Shown here one piece after another: positions 46,463-56,017 of a DNA stretch of 64,000 bases. Both the position numbers and the translations under genes were made by a program. The stretch spans positions 1,759,501 through 1,823,500 of the forward strand of contig NZ_CP043639.1 of NCBI RefSeq assembly GCF_014217605.1, in the 5' to 3' direction. The stretch comes from Sphingomonas sp. NBWT7 (GTDB lineage Bacteria > Pseudomonadota > Alphaproteobacteria > Sphingomonadales > Sphingomonadaceae). The stretch's first letter is position 1. Each line of letters begins with the position of its first letter. The notes under the pieces are model-generated. The model saw nothing but the letters and a program-made list of their open reading frames with translations. It had not been told where the DNA came from and ran no database searches.

Positions 46463-47155
46463 TCACTTCTCGCGGTCGAGCTGGCGCGACAGCGTCGCGT
46501 GGAAGCCGTCGGCGAAGCGGTTCAACCGCGCCTCGATCCGGTTGATGCCGTGGCTGAAGCGATTGTACGCGATCACCGCCGGGATCGCCGCGAACAGCCC
46601 GATCGCGGTGGCGAACAGCGCTTCCGCGATGCCCGGCGCGACGACCGCGAGGCTCGTGTTCTGCTGGCTTGCGATGCTGGTGAAGCTGCGCATGATGCCC
46701 CACACCGTGCCGAACAGCCCGACGAACGGCGCAACCGAGCCCACCGTCGCCAGCACGTTCAGCCGGTCGGACAATTTGTCGATCTCGTTCGCGACGGCTG
46801 CGCCCATCGTCGTCGCCAGCCGCTCGCGCGTGCCCGAGCGATCGATGCCTACGCCCTGCGTCGATCGCCGCCACTCCGCCACGCCCGCGGCGAAGACACG
46901 CGCACTGGGCAGATCCTCGTCGGCGCGCGTCTTGTAGAAGGCGTCGATATCCTCCGCCTTCCAGAAATCGCGCTCGAACACCTCGGTCGCTTTGCGCGTC
47001 CGGCCAAGCTTGCGCCAGAACATGAAGATGATCGCCCAGGTCCACACGCTCGCCGCGAGCAGCCCGAACATCACCGCCTTGACGACGAAATCGGCCTGCA
47101 GGAACAGCGCGATCGGCGACAAGGTGGCAGCGTCGGTATTGAAGAACGGGTTCAA
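46463..47155 (-). CDS. tolQ: Tol-Pal motor component TolQ
   Basis: 230 residues, MotA/TolQ/ExbB family with three membrane segments (about 15-35, 135-155, 165-190). Signatures: VAPFVGLFGTVWGIMRSF and ALFATAIGLFAAIPAVIAYN. The TTG at 47155 is preferred: GGGGGA lies about 8 bp upstream and its bases overlap the ybgC stop (TTGA). An ATG far upstream (47203) lies inside ybgC. Confidence 0.95.
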   Translation of the reverse strand: MNPFFNTDAATLSPIALFLQADFVVKAVMFGLLAASVWTWAIIFMFWRKLGRTRKATEVFERDFWKAEDIDAFYKTRADEDLPSARVFAAGVAEWRRSTQGVGIDRSGTRERLATTMGAAVANEIDKLSDRLNVLATVGSVAPFVGLFGTVWGIMRSFTSIASQQNTSLAVVAPGIAEALFATAIGLFAAIPAVIAYNRFSHGINRIEARLNRFADGFHATLSRQLDREK

Positions 47156-47619
47156 GGCCTTGTTTCCCCCTGATCGACGAGAGCCGCGAAACGGTCGATC
47201 CACGCGCGCGGTTGCCGCCGTGGCCGCCCGCTGGGGGCGACCAGCGCGGCCACCACGTCCGCTTCGGCCAGCACAAGCGCGTCGCGCATGACTCTCTGAT
47301 GAATGGAGACGCTGGCGGCGCGTACCGCCGTCACGCGCGTCGCAACGACCAGCGCGTCGTCGAGCCGCGCGGGCGCGGCATAGCGGATCGCAAGGCTGGC
47401 GACGGCATAAGCGCCCTCGCCTGCCTCCTGCGCGGCACGCTGGTCGACGCCCGCGAGCCGCAGCATGTCGGATCGACCGCGCTCCATGAAGCGCAGGTAA
47501 TTGGCGTGATAGACCACGCCCGACAGGTCGGTATCCTCGAAATAGACGCGCACGGGCAGGCGGTGCTCGATCCCGTCGAAGCGCCCCTCGACGGGCAGGT
47601 CGGCGCGGCCGGTCTCCAT
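47152..47619 (-). CDS. ybgC: Acyl-CoA thioesterase YbgC
   Basis: 155 residues, hotdog fold. Active site FEDTDLSGVVYHANYLRFMERGRSD (catalytic Asp in DTD and His in YHAN). Short-chain acyl-CoA thioesterase that accompanies tol genes in most Proteobacteria; its mechanistic link to Tol-Pal is not settled. First gene of the leftward tol block; its stop overlaps the tolQ start. Confidence 0.95.
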   Translation of the reverse strand: METGRADLPVEGRFDGIEHRLPVRVYFEDTDLSGVVYHANYLRFMERGRSDMLRLAGVDQRAAQEAGEGAYAVASLAIRYAAPARLDDALVVATRVTAVRAASVSIHQRVMRDALVLAEADVVAALVAPSGRPRRQPRAWIDRFAALVDQGETRP

Positions 47620-47731
47620 GAAGGCGTTGTTAACCGAACGTATCGCCCCGCGGAACCCCCGCGTGCCTACGCGGCGGACAGCATTTCCGTACCGAGTCGC
47701 GCTGCCGCCGAGACGCGCGATCGGCCGGGGG

Positions 47732-48553
47732 TCAGAGCCCCGACAGGTCGAGGTTCAGCTTCGGCACGACCTGCGTCGACGCGTTGGCCGCCGGCGTCGC
47801 AACTTTCGGTGTCCGACCGATCGGCGCGGGCGGAATTGCTGCCGCGCGCGTCCCGATGGCGGGCATCGGGGCACGCGTCGCCGCAACGGCCGGCTGCGGT
47901 GCCGCCACGGGCGACGCGATCGGGCGCGGCGCGGCGGGGGTGGCCGCTACCGGGCGAGGCGCGTAGCTCACCGGCGCGACGACGGGCCCCATGCCGGACG
48001 AGGCGACCGCGATCACCTGCCGCGGCATCGCCATCTCGGCGAACGGCGCGTCGAGCGTCGGCAGCACCACCGCGGCGAAGCGCTGCAGCTCGCCTGGGGT
48101 CAGCCGCTCGCTCTCCGCCAGCGTCGCTGCGGCGGCGGTGCAGAAGGCGTCGCGCGCCTGCGCTTGCGAGAAGAAATTGTAGAGCCGCGTCATCGCATCG
48201 TCGTAGCGGTCCTGCCAGTCGCCGCCGCCCGCCTTATACTCGGCCGACAGCGTCGTCTGCGCGCCGGCGAGCGTCGTCTTGTGCGTCGCCAGCATCGCAT
48301 TGTAGCGCCGCACGATTTCGGCCTCCCCCGCGCCGCGACACGCCAGCGCCGCGACGTTGAGTGCGGAGCGCACGTGCCATACCGTCGCCGCCTCGCTCAA
48401 CCCGCGGTTGATCGGCGAAATCGGCGGGGTAACGTATACCGGAACCGCGGGCGGCGGCGGCAGCGGCACCGCGGCGATCTCCTTCGGCTTCGCGGCGCAC
48501 CCCGTCATGACGACGAGGGCGGCGATGATGGCGGCTTGGCTAACGCGTGACAT
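47732..48553 (-). CDS. Alanine/proline-rich lipoprotein upstream of the tol operon
   Basis: 273 residues. Signal peptide ends in a lipobox (VVMTGC) from ATG at 48553. A helical N-terminal domain (about 40-180) includes HVRSALNVAALACRGAGEAEIVRRYNAMLA and YDDAMTRLYNFFSQAQARDAFC, followed by a long A/P-rich tail (about 185-270) ending in NLDLSGL. Upstream of ybgC on the same strand, but separated by 112 bp, so co-regulation is plausible but not shown. No family assigned. Confidence 0.7.
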   Translation of the reverse strand: MSRVSQAAIIAALVVMTGCAAKPKEIAAVPLPPPPAVPVYVTPPISPINRGLSEAATVWHVRSALNVAALACRGAGEAEIVRRYNAMLATHKTTLAGAQTTLSAEYKAGGGDWQDRYDDAMTRLYNFFSQAQARDAFCTAAAATLAESERLTPGELQRFAAVVLPTLDAPFAEMAMPRQVIAVASSGMGPVVAPVSYAPRPVAATPAAPRPIASPVAAPQPAVAATRAPMPAIGTRAAAIPPAPIGRTPKVATPAANASTQVVPKLNLDLSGL

Positions 48554-48616
48554 GGCGGCTCCGTTTTCCCCCGGGCTTCCGATGCCTCGTCCTGCGCGCG
48601 TCAAGGTTAACGCGGT

Positions 48617-49831
48617 CTAAAGCCTGCGGCGAACGGTTCGCGGTTCCTCGATCGGCGGCGCGTCTTGGCGAGTCCCGCGCACCGCCAGCGGCATGATCGT
48701 TCCGCCCGCCGCAATACGGGCGCACAACGCCGCGCGGATCGCATCGGCATCTGCCGTTTCCGCCGTTTCGCCCTCGGCAACGGCGGTCGTGAGATAGCTT
48801 TCTAGATCGTGATGCGCCGCCACCAGATAGGTCAGCGGAGACACGTGGCGGATATCCGCCACGTCGCAGGCGAAGAGGAAATCGGCCAGCGCGTGAAAGG
48901 CCAGCACCGTCACCCCGCGGTTGGGCGCAAGGCCGCCGGACGAATGCCGGACGACCGATCCGAGATAGGGGTTGCCGGCGAACGCGTCGAATCGCGCCGA
49001 GCGGCTCGCCAATACCGGCGTGAACGGGCAGCGCGCCTGGTTGCGGCGGTTCAGCAGGATCGTATGCGCCAGCGCCCCGCCGCCGAACATCTCGACCCCG
49101 TGGCAGGCCGACCCTTCCATGAACAGCGCTACCTTGGCGTTGGCATAATGGGCCAGCTGCTCCGCCAGCGGCAGCGCCTGCGCATGGATGACATGAAAGC
49201 CAGCCGTTGCCAGCGCCGTTTCCAGTACTCGCTCCCCCAGGATGCCCGATCGCTGCCCCAGTGCCGACCGCGACACGTAGATCTTTTCGGGATAGCCCGC
49301 ATCGTGCGTGATCCGCGCCGGGCCGTGATCGCGCAACTGGTCGAGATACCAGTCCTTCGGCCCATCGCCGAGATCCGATCCTGCTTCGACGATCAGCAAT
49401 TCCTCGACGATCGCATCGCCGCCGATCACGGTGCAATTAGACGTATCGATGCCGAACTGCGCCAGCACCGTGCGGCAGACGCCCGGCAGCGCGTCGAAGC
49501 TTGACGGGCTGCCGCGCGGCGCAGCGATCAACCAGCGGGGATCGGGCTCGATCAGCCGCGTCGGCACGATGCGATGGATCGTTTCGGCCATCACATGGCC
49601 GAAATGCCCGAACGATATCCCCAAATACGCGTACGTGCCGCTCAGCCGGACGGGATCGACCAATGTCGGCGCGAAGACGTCGACCGGCACGCCCCGCCGG
49701 TTATGGCGCAGCAGTCGGCCCGCCGGCCGATCGCCCAGCATCGGCCCACCCAGTATCTGCCCGGGGGGCCGCGCCGTCGCTTGGACGCGCGCGTCGCGCA
49801 CACGCCGCACATACGGGCCTGTCGCTTGCAT
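48617..49831 (-). CDS. Glycosyltransferase family 61-like protein
   Basis: 404 residues, soluble. GT61/DUF563-type clues: YLGISFGHFGHVMAETIHRIVP (about 70-90), DWYLDQL, IYVSRSALGQRSG (the nucleotide-sugar region), and EGSACHGVEMFGGG near 245. This family transfers xylose or similar sugars in plants and in bacterial capsule or exopolysaccharide systems. No other polysaccharide genes adjoin it. The first 25 residues are arginine-rich; internal starts are possible. Confidence 0.65.
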   Translation of the reverse strand: MQATGPYVRRVRDARVQATARPPGQILGGPMLGDRPAGRLLRHNRRGVPVDVFAPTLVDPVRLSGTYAYLGISFGHFGHVMAETIHRIVPTRLIEPDPRWLIAAPRGSPSSFDALPGVCRTVLAQFGIDTSNCTVIGGDAIVEELLIVEAGSDLGDGPKDWYLDQLRDHGPARITHDAGYPEKIYVSRSALGQRSGILGERVLETALATAGFHVIHAQALPLAEQLAHYANAKVALFMEGSACHGVEMFGGGALAHTILLNRRNQARCPFTPVLASRSARFDAFAGNPYLGSVVRHSSGGLAPNRGVTVLAFHALADFLFACDVADIRHVSPLTYLVAAHHDLESYLTTAVAEGETAETADADAIRAALCARIAAGGTIMPLAVRGTRQDAPPIEEPRTVRRRL

Positions 49832-49941
49832 CTCTTCCCCCGCCGCAGGGCGCTACCGCGCCATCCGCCGGTATAGGTCATGCATCGTCGCTTGCGAAGC
49901 CGAACCGCCTGCCGCGAGCGGCACGGATCGGCCTTGGCAAC

Positions 49942-50994
49942 TTACGCCGCGCGCGCCACCAATGCCTGTGCCGCCTCGTCGATCAGCGTCGCGATGATGT
50001 CGGCGATCGGCTCTTCCTTCGTCACCATGCCGACCGACTGGCCCGCCATCACGCTGCCGTGCTCGACGTCGCCGTCGATCACCGCGCGGCGCAGCGCGCC
50101 CGCCCAATAATGTTCGATCGCCAACTGCGCTTCCGCCATCGCCACCGCCCCCTCGTCGAGCGATTGCGCGACCTCGCGCTGCTTGGCGGTGAACAGCTCG
50201 CCGCCAGCGTTCTTCAGCGCGCGCACCGGGATCACAGGCAGCCGCGGATCGATCTGCACGCTCGCCACCGCGTCACGCGCGGAGGCGCGGATGAACGCCT
50301 GCTTGAACTTCGGGTGCGCGATCGACTCGGTCGCGCAGACGAAGCGCGTGCCGAGCTGAACGCCCGCCGCGCCCATATCAAGATAGCCCGCGATCGCCTG
50401 CCCGCGCCCGATCCCGCCGGCGACGAACACCGGCACCGCCTCGGCGATCTCGGGCAGCATCTCCTGCGCCAGCACGCTGGTCGACACCGGGCCGATATGC
50501 CCGCCCGCCTCCATCCCCTCGATCACCAGCGCGTCGACGCCCGATCGGATCAGCTTCTTCGCCAGCGCCGGCGTCGGCGCGAAGCAGATCACCTTCGCAC
50601 CCGATGCCTTGATCGCCTCGAGCGAACCCTTCGGCGGCAGTCCGCCAGCGAGCACGACATGCCCGACGCGGTGCTTCGCGCACACCGCGATCAGCGCCAT
50701 CAGATCGGGGTGCATGGTGATCAGATTGACGCCGAACGGCTTGTCGGTCAGCGCCCTGGTCGCGGCGATCTCGGCGTCGAGCAGGTCGGTCGTCATCGCG
50801 CCGCACGCGATCACCCCGAACCCGCCGGCGTTGGACATGGCGGCGACAAGGTTGCGCTCGCTCACCCAGCTCATCGCCCCCGCCATGATCGCCACCTCGC
50901 TGCCGAGGAACGCCGCGCCGCGCGCCATGCGACGGGTCAGGCGGGCAGCGCCGCTATTGGCGGAACTCGAACGGTCGATGGCGGTATCGGTCAT
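49942..50994 (-). CDS. NAD(P)H-dependent flavin oxidoreductase (nitronate monooxygenase/enoyl reductase family)
   Basis: 350 residues, FMN-binding TIM barrel. Motifs: IMAGAMSWVSERNLVAAMSNAGGFGVIACGAM, VIEGMEAGGHIG (phosphate loop with the His), VFVAGGIGRGQAIAGYLDMGAAGVQLGTRFVC. This is a second member of the superfamily in the window, but it resembles FabK/UniProt-type reductases more than the one at 12172. Start at ATG 50994 (MTDTAIDR). Divergent from the next gene, 38 bp apart. Confidence 0.88.
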   Translation of the reverse strand: MTDTAIDRSSSANSGAARLTRRMARGAAFLGSEVAIMAGAMSWVSERNLVAAMSNAGGFGVIACGAMTTDLLDAEIAATRALTDKPFGVNLITMHPDLMALIAVCAKHRVGHVVLAGGLPPKGSLEAIKASGAKVICFAPTPALAKKLIRSGVDALVIEGMEAGGHIGPVSTSVLAQEMLPEIAEAVPVFVAGGIGRGQAIAGYLDMGAAGVQLGTRFVCATESIAHPKFKQAFIRASARDAVASVQIDPRLPVIPVRALKNAGGELFTAKQREVAQSLDEGAVAMAEAQLAIEHYWAGALRRAVIDGDVEHGSVMAGQSVGMVTKEEPIADIIATLIDEAAQALVARAA

Positions 50995-51032
50995 GCCCGC
51001 GCCGCTACACCGGCGCGGCCGCGGAGACAAAT

Positions 51033-51449
51033 ATGCGGCAACAATCGAGCAACATCATCGTCGGGACGCCCGGCCAGGGCCTGCACGAAATCACCGACCG
51101 GGTGCTGGCCTGGGTCGCGCAGGCCGCGATCGAGGAGGGCCTGCTGACGCTTTTCGTCCGCCACACCTCGGCATCGCTGCTGATCCAGGAGAACGCCGCG
51201 CCGGCCGCACGGCGCGACCTCGAGCGCTGGGTCGCGCAGATCGCCCCCGAATCGCGCGGGTACGAGCATGACGACGAGGGCCCGGACGACATGCCCGCGC
51301 ACCTGCGCGCGGCCATCACCGCCACCAGCCTGTCGATCCCCGTTGCCGGCGGACGGCCGGTGCTCGGCACGTGGCAAGGCATCTACCTGTTCGAGCATCG
51401 CCGCGCGCAGCACCGCCGCGAGATTGCGGTGCATTTGTTCGGGGAATGA
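51033..51449 (+). CDS. YjbQ/UPF0047 family protein (secondary thiamine-phosphate synthase-like)
   Basis: 138 residues. Signature motifs HTSASLLIQENAAP, HDDEGPDDMPAHLRAAI and GTWQGIYLFEHRR match the family, whose members form trimers with metal-binding histidines; E. coli YjbQ has been reported to have weak thiamine-phosphate synthase activity. Primary biological role remains unclear. Starts MRQQSSNIIV, divergent from the flavin oxidoreductase. Confidence 0.92.
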   Translation: MRQQSSNIIVGTPGQGLHEITDRVLAWVAQAAIEEGLLTLFVRHTSASLLIQENAAPAARRDLERWVAQIAPESRGYEHDDEGPDDMPAHLRAAITATSLSIPVAGGRPVLGTWQGIYLFEHRRAQHRREIAVHLFGE

Positions 51450-51519
51450 CTAAACGCGACTAGTCACGCCTCAATGATACGAACCACAGCAAGCCGACAG
51501 GAATAATCGGCGGGCCTGC

Positions 51520-52776
51520 CTAGGCCGCCTCGTCCGCGTCCAGCCCGTAGGCGGTATGCAGCACGCGCACCGCTAGCTCGGTCTCGTCCTCATGGATCAG
51601 CACGCTCACCTTGATCTCGCTGGTCGAGATCGCCTGGATGTTGATTCCGCGCTGGCCCAGCGTCGAGAACATCGTGCTCGCGACGCCGGCGTGGCTGCGC
51701 ATGCCGACGCCCACGACGCTGATCTTCGCCACGCGCGTGTCGTGCACCAGCTCGCCGAAGCCGATCGCCTCGCGCCCCTGGTTGAGCGCCTCGATCGAGC
51801 GGGCGAGATCGGCCGCGGGCACGGTAAAGGTCACGTCGGTCGAGCGCGACCCATGCGCGATATTCTGGATGATCATGTCGACGTTGATGTTCGCCGCGGC
51901 GAGCGGCTCGAAGATCGCGGAGACCGAACCCGGCTTGTCGGGCACCGCGGTCAGCGTGATCTTCGCCTCGTTCTTGTCGTGCGCGATCCCGGTGATCAGC
52001 TGGCGTTCCACGTCTTCAACCTCCTGTTCGCCCACGATCATCGTTCCGGGCAGCGTATCCGCCATCGGTGCAGTATCGCCGGTGAACGACGAGAGCACCT
52101 GGACGCGGACGTTCTCCTTCATCGCGAGCCCGACCGACCGCGTCTGCAGCACCTTGGCGCCGACGCTAGCGAGCTCCAGCATCTCCTCGTACGTCACCTT
52201 GGCGAGCTTGCGCGCGCGCGGCACGATGCGCGGATCGGTGGTGTAGACGCCGTCGACGTCGGTGTAGATGTCGCAGCGATCCGCCTTGATCGCCGCCGCC
52301 ACCGCCACCGCCGACGTGTCCGATCCGCCGCGGCCCAGCGTCGTGACCCTATTGTCGTGTACGCCCTGGAAGCCGGGGATCACCGCCACCTCGCCCGCGC
52401 CCATGCTGGCGAGCAGCGCGTCGGTGCCGATATCCTCAATCCGCGCCTTGGCGAAGGCGTCGGAGGTATCGATCGGCAATTGCCAGCCGAGCCACGAGCG
52501 CGCGGGAACGCCCGCCGCCTGCAACGCGATCGCCAACAGCCCGCTGGTTATCTGCTCGCCGGCGGAAACGACGACGTCATATTCGCGCGCATCGTACAGC
52601 GCGCTCGCCTCGCGGCAGAAATTGACCAGCCGGTCGGTCTCGCCCGCCATCGCGGAGACGACCACCGCCACCTCGTTGCCCGCCGCCACTTCGCGCTTCA
52701 CCCGCGCGGCGACCGAGCGAATCCGCTCGATCCCCGCCATCGATGTGCCGCCGAACTTCATGACGATGCGGGCCAC
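51520..52776 (-). CDS. lysC: Aspartokinase
   Basis: 418 residues; first committed step toward lysine, threonine and methionine. Amino acid kinase domain (about 1-245): VMKFGGTSMAG, ATP-binding TLGRGGSDTSAVAVA, YTDVDGVYTTDPR; then two ACT domains with ITGIAHDKNEAKITLTAVPDKPGSVSAIF and VGMRSHAGVASTMFSTL for allosteric feedback. GTG at 52776 gives MARIVMKFGG with AAGG 9 bp upstream; the frame start at 52854 is not conserved. Divergent from ubiG. Confidence 0.95.
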   Translation of the reverse strand: MARIVMKFGGTSMAGIERIRSVAARVKREVAAGNEVAVVVSAMAGETDRLVNFCREASALYDAREYDVVVSAGEQITSGLLAIALQAAGVPARSWLGWQLPIDTSDAFAKARIEDIGTDALLASMGAGEVAVIPGFQGVHDNRVTTLGRGGSDTSAVAVAAAIKADRCDIYTDVDGVYTTDPRIVPRARKLAKVTYEEMLELASVGAKVLQTRSVGLAMKENVRVQVLSSFTGDTAPMADTLPGTMIVGEQEVEDVERQLITGIAHDKNEAKITLTAVPDKPGSVSAIFEPLAAANINVDMIIQNIAHGSRSTDVTFTVPAADLARSIEALNQGREAIGFGELVHDTRVAKISVVGVGMRSHAGVASTMFSTLGQRGINIQAISTSEIKVSVLIHEDETELAVRVLHTAYGLDADEAA

Positions 52777-52832
52777 GCGCTGAGACCTTCGGAATGCTTG
52801 GGAGAAACAGGCGCGCCTGATAGGAAGCGCAC

Positions 52833-53615
52833 ATGGCCGACGCAACCGTAACAACCGATACCTCTCCCACCGCCATTGCCACCGTCCCGGCGCCCGGCAA
52901 TGCGAGCGTCATCGCGAAGCAAGCCGCACATTTCGGCGCGATGGCGAAGGAATGGTGGGATCCGCGCGGCTCCTCCGCGATGCTTCACCGGCTCAATCCA
53001 GTTCGGCTGCGCTACATCCGCGAGCAGGCCGATCGGCACTGGGACGGCGACCCCGCGAGCTTCACACCGCTGAAGGGCCGTACCGCGCTTGACGTCGGTT
53101 GCGGTGCCGGTCTGCTCGCCGAACCGCTGGCGCGCCTCGGCGCGCGCGTCACCGCGATCGATGCTGCGGCGGAGAACGTCGCGGTAGCGCGGCTCCACGC
53201 GCAGACGAGCGGCCTGGTGATCGATTATCGCGCCGGCGGGATCGAGGCGGCAGCGGGCGAGACGTTCGATCTCGTAACCTGCCTCGAGGTGATCGAACAT
53301 GTCGCCGATCCCGCCGCCTTCGTCGCGGGGCTCGCCGAGACGCTGGCTCCCGGCGGCCTGTTGATCGTGTCGACGCCCAATCGCACGCCGCTATCGCGCG
53401 TCGCGATGATTACCGTGGCCGAGGGGACCGGGCAGATTCCGCGCGGAACCCACGACTGGGACCGCTTTGTCACACCCGACGAATTGACGACGATGCTCGA
53501 GGTCAATGGCCTCCATGTCCGCGACTCCCGCGGCATCGCCTTCTCGCCTACGTCGGGGTTCAGCCTCTCATCGTCGCTCGCGCTGAACTACATCCTCGCC
53601 GCGACGCGCGGCTGA
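52833..53615 (+). CDS. ubiG: Ubiquinone biosynthesis O-methyltransferase
   Basis: 260 residues. Class I SAM-binding fold: ALDVGCGAGLLAEPLARLGARVTAID, LEVIEHVADPAAF, and late motif RIFTPTSGF-like region (AFSPTSGFSLS). Performs both O-methylations of ubiquinone biosynthesis on polyprenylated intermediates. The first 25 residues (MADATVTTDTSPTAIATVPAPG) are threonine-rich and variable. Short 56-bp spacing from the lysC start. Confidence 0.94.
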   Translation: MADATVTTDTSPTAIATVPAPGNASVIAKQAAHFGAMAKEWWDPRGSSAMLHRLNPVRLRYIREQADRHWDGDPASFTPLKGRTALDVGCGAGLLAEPLARLGARVTAIDAAAENVAVARLHAQTSGLVIDYRAGGIEAAAGETFDLVTCLEVIEHVADPAAFVAGLAETLAPGGLLIVSTPNRTPLSRVAMITVAEGTGQIPRGTHDWDRFVTPDELTTMLEVNGLHVRDSRGIAFSPTSGFSLSSSLALNYILAATRG

Positions 53616-53618
53616 CGA

Positions 53619-53849
53619 TCAGCCCGTCGGCTTCGTCTCGCTCGCCGAAACCCACTGCGGACCGTTCGAGCGGCAGGCTGCGCTGATCACTGGATAGCTG
53701 AGATCGGTGTTGCGCGCGAGCGCCGCCGGCAGTGCCGCGCGGCACTGCTGCACCGTGGCATATTGCACCGGCTCTACGCGTGCCTCGGCGCATCCGCTGG
53801 TATCGTCCCCACAGCCCATAATCGCTAGGACGAAGAAGATCGGTTGCAT
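53619..53849 (-). CDS. Small cysteine-containing lipoprotein
   Basis: 76 residues from ATG at 53849, preceded by GGAGG 6 bp upstream. Hydrophobic start MQPIFFVLAIMGC with a lipobox-like end; mature sequence has three further cysteines (GC, QQCRAALP, SAACR), suggesting disulphides and periplasmic location. No family recognised. Sits tail to tail with ubiG, 3 bp between stops. Confidence 0.65.
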   Translation of the reverse strand: MQPIFFVLAIMGCGDDTSGCAEARVEPVQYATVQQCRAALPAALARNTDLSYPVISAACRSNGPQWVSASETKPTG

Positions 53850-53981
53850 ACATCGCCTCCACTCTCCCAACTATAAAATCGTATCGACACAAGATGTTCC
53901 CTGGAAACTCTTGCGCGTGTCTTAGTATGGTGACACACCCGGACATCGGTCGAAAATGCGGCCGCCAGGGGAGGATCGATC

Positions 53982-56006
53982 ATGCCGTCCAAGACCAAGA
54001 TTTTGCTCGCCGCGACCGGCATCGCGCTCGCCGCCGCCACTGCGGCGCTCGCCGCGCCAAAGGCACCGGGCGACGTGCCGCTGATCGAGCGCACCAAGCT
54101 GTTCGGCAATCCCGAGAAGACCGGCGGCCTCCTGTCGCCCGACGGCAAGTGGATCAGCTTCATCGCGCCGCGCGACGGGGTTCTCAACGTGTGGGTCGCG
54201 CCCGCAGCCGATCCCGCCGCCGCGCGCCCGCTGACCGCCGAAAAGATTCGTCCGATCCGGCAGACCTTCTGGGCGCCTGATTCGCGCCAGATCCTGTTCG
54301 TCAACGACAAGGGCGGCGACGAGAACTTCCGCCTCTACGGCGTCGCCGTCGATGGCGGCGCGGCGCGCGACTATACGCCGTTCGACAAGGTGCGCGTGAT
54401 GCCGATCGGCGAGAGCACTACGATCAAGGACCGCATCCTGATCGGCCTCAACAACCGCGATCCACGCTGGCACGACGTCTACAGCCTCGATCTCGCCACC
54501 GGCAAGCTGACGCTGGTGATGCGGAACGACGGCTACGGCGGGTTCCTCGCCGACGACGCGCTCACCGTCCGGCTCGCCTCGCGCCCCCGCCCCGACGGCG
54601 GTGACGACTGGTTCCGCGTGGTGAACGGCACGGTCGAGGCGACCCCGCTCGTCTCCTACGGGCATGACGACAGCCTCACCACCGCGCCGCTCGGCATCAC
54701 CACCGACGGCAAGACGATCTACTGGATGGATTCACGCGATCGCGACACCAGCGCGATCATGGCGCAGGACGCGGGCGGCAAGATGACGCTCGTCGCGCAG
54801 GATCCGCGCGTCGACGTCAGGCGCGCGCTGTTCAATCCCGGGACCGGCGCGATCGAGGCGTATCAGCAGGATTATCTGCGCAGCGAGTATGTGCCGGTGG
54901 GCGACGCTGTGAAGGCCGACCTCGCCTTCCTCAAGGCGCAGAACAAGGGCGAGTTCACGGTAACCAGCCGCACGGAGGCGGACGACAAGTGGCTCGTCGC
55001 GTTCGATCCGGTATCCGCCCCCGCCTCGACTTGGGTCTACGATCGCCGGGCGAAGACGCTGAAGCAGCTCTACGTCTCGCGCCCCGCGCTGGTCGGCGCG
55101 CCGCTCGTGCCGATGATCCCGACCGTCATCAGGTCGCGCGACGGGCTCGATCTCGTCTCCTATCTGACGTTGCCCAAGGGTGTCGACGCGAACGGCGATG
55201 GCACGGCGGACCGGCCGGTGCCGATGGTGCTGTTCGTCCACGGCGGCCCATGGGGCCGCGACGGCTACGGCTACAACAGCTACCACCAGTGGCTCGCCAA
55301 CCGCGGCTACGCCGTCCTGTCGGTCAACTTCCGCGCCTCGACCGGCTTCGGCAAGAAGTTCCTCGCCGCCGGCAACATGGAATGGGGCCGCAAGATGCAC
55401 GACGATCTGCTCGACGCGGTCGACTGGGCAGTGAAGCGCGGCGTCACCACCAAGGACAAGGTGGCGATCATGGGCGGCTCGTACGGCGGCTATGCTACGC
55501 TCGCGGGTCTCGCCTTCACGCCGGAGACGTTCGCCTGCGGGGTCGACATCGTCGGCCCGTCGAACCTCAACACGCTGCTCGGTTCAATCCCGGCCTATTG
55601 GGAGGCCGGCAAGCAGCAGATGTACCGCCGCATGGGTGATCCGACCACGCCGGAGGGGCAGGCGATCCTCAAGGAACGCTCGCCGCTGTTCGCCGCCGAC
55701 AAGATCAAGCGGCCACTGCTGATCGGTCAGGGCGCCAACGATCCGCGCGTCAACATCCGCGAGAGCGATCAGGTGGTGGACGCGATGCGCGCCAAGAACA
55801 TCCCCGTAACCTACGTCGTCTTCCCCGACGAGGGTCACGGCTTCGCGCGTCCGGTGAACAACATCGCGTTCAACGCGGTGACGGAAAATTTCCTCGCCCC
55901 CTGCCTCGGCGGCCGCGCCGAACCGATCGGCGACGCGCTGAAGGGCTCGACCGCCGAGATCCGCCACGGCGCGAACTACGTCACCGGGCTTACCGCCACG
56001 AACTGA
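53982..56006 (+). CDS. Exported prolyl oligopeptidase (S9 family)
   Basis: 674 residues; signal peptide (MPSKTKILLAATGIALAAATAALAA). N-terminal beta-propeller region (about 50-400), then an alpha/beta hydrolase domain with MVLFVHGGPWGRDGYGYNSYHQWLANRG, catalytic serine in GGSYGGYATL, aspartate in GANDPRVN and histidine in DEGHGF. Likely a periplasmic aminopeptidase/dipeptidyl peptidase. Divergent from the small lipoprotein, 132 bp between starts. Confidence 0.93.
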   Translation: MPSKTKILLAATGIALAAATAALAAPKAPGDVPLIERTKLFGNPEKTGGLLSPDGKWISFIAPRDGVLNVWVAPAADPAAARPLTAEKIRPIRQTFWAPDSRQILFVNDKGGDENFRLYGVAVDGGAARDYTPFDKVRVMPIGESTTIKDRILIGLNNRDPRWHDVYSLDLATGKLTLVMRNDGYGGFLADDALTVRLASRPRPDGGDDWFRVVNGTVEATPLVSYGHDDSLTTAPLGITTDGKTIYWMDSRDRDTSAIMAQDAGGKMTLVAQDPRVDVRRALFNPGTGAIEAYQQDYLRSEYVPVGDAVKADLAFLKAQNKGEFTVTSRTEADDKWLVAFDPVSAPASTWVYDRRAKTLKQLYVSRPALVGAPLVPMIPTVIRSRDGLDLVSYLTLPKGVDANGDGTADRPVPMVLFVHGGPWGRDGYGYNSYHQWLANRGYAVLSVNFRASTGFGKKFLAAGNMEWGRKMHDDLLDAVDWAVKRGVTTKDKVAIMGGSYGGYATLAGLAFTPETFACGVDIVGPSNLNTLLGSIPAYWEAGKQQMYRRMGDPTTPEGQAILKERSPLFAADKIKRPLLIGQGANDPRVNIRESDQVVDAMRAKNIPVTYVVFPDEGHGFARPVNNIAFNAVTENFLAPCLGGRAEPIGDALKGSTAEIRHGANYVTGLTATN

Positions 56007-56017
56007 CCGCGCCTCGG

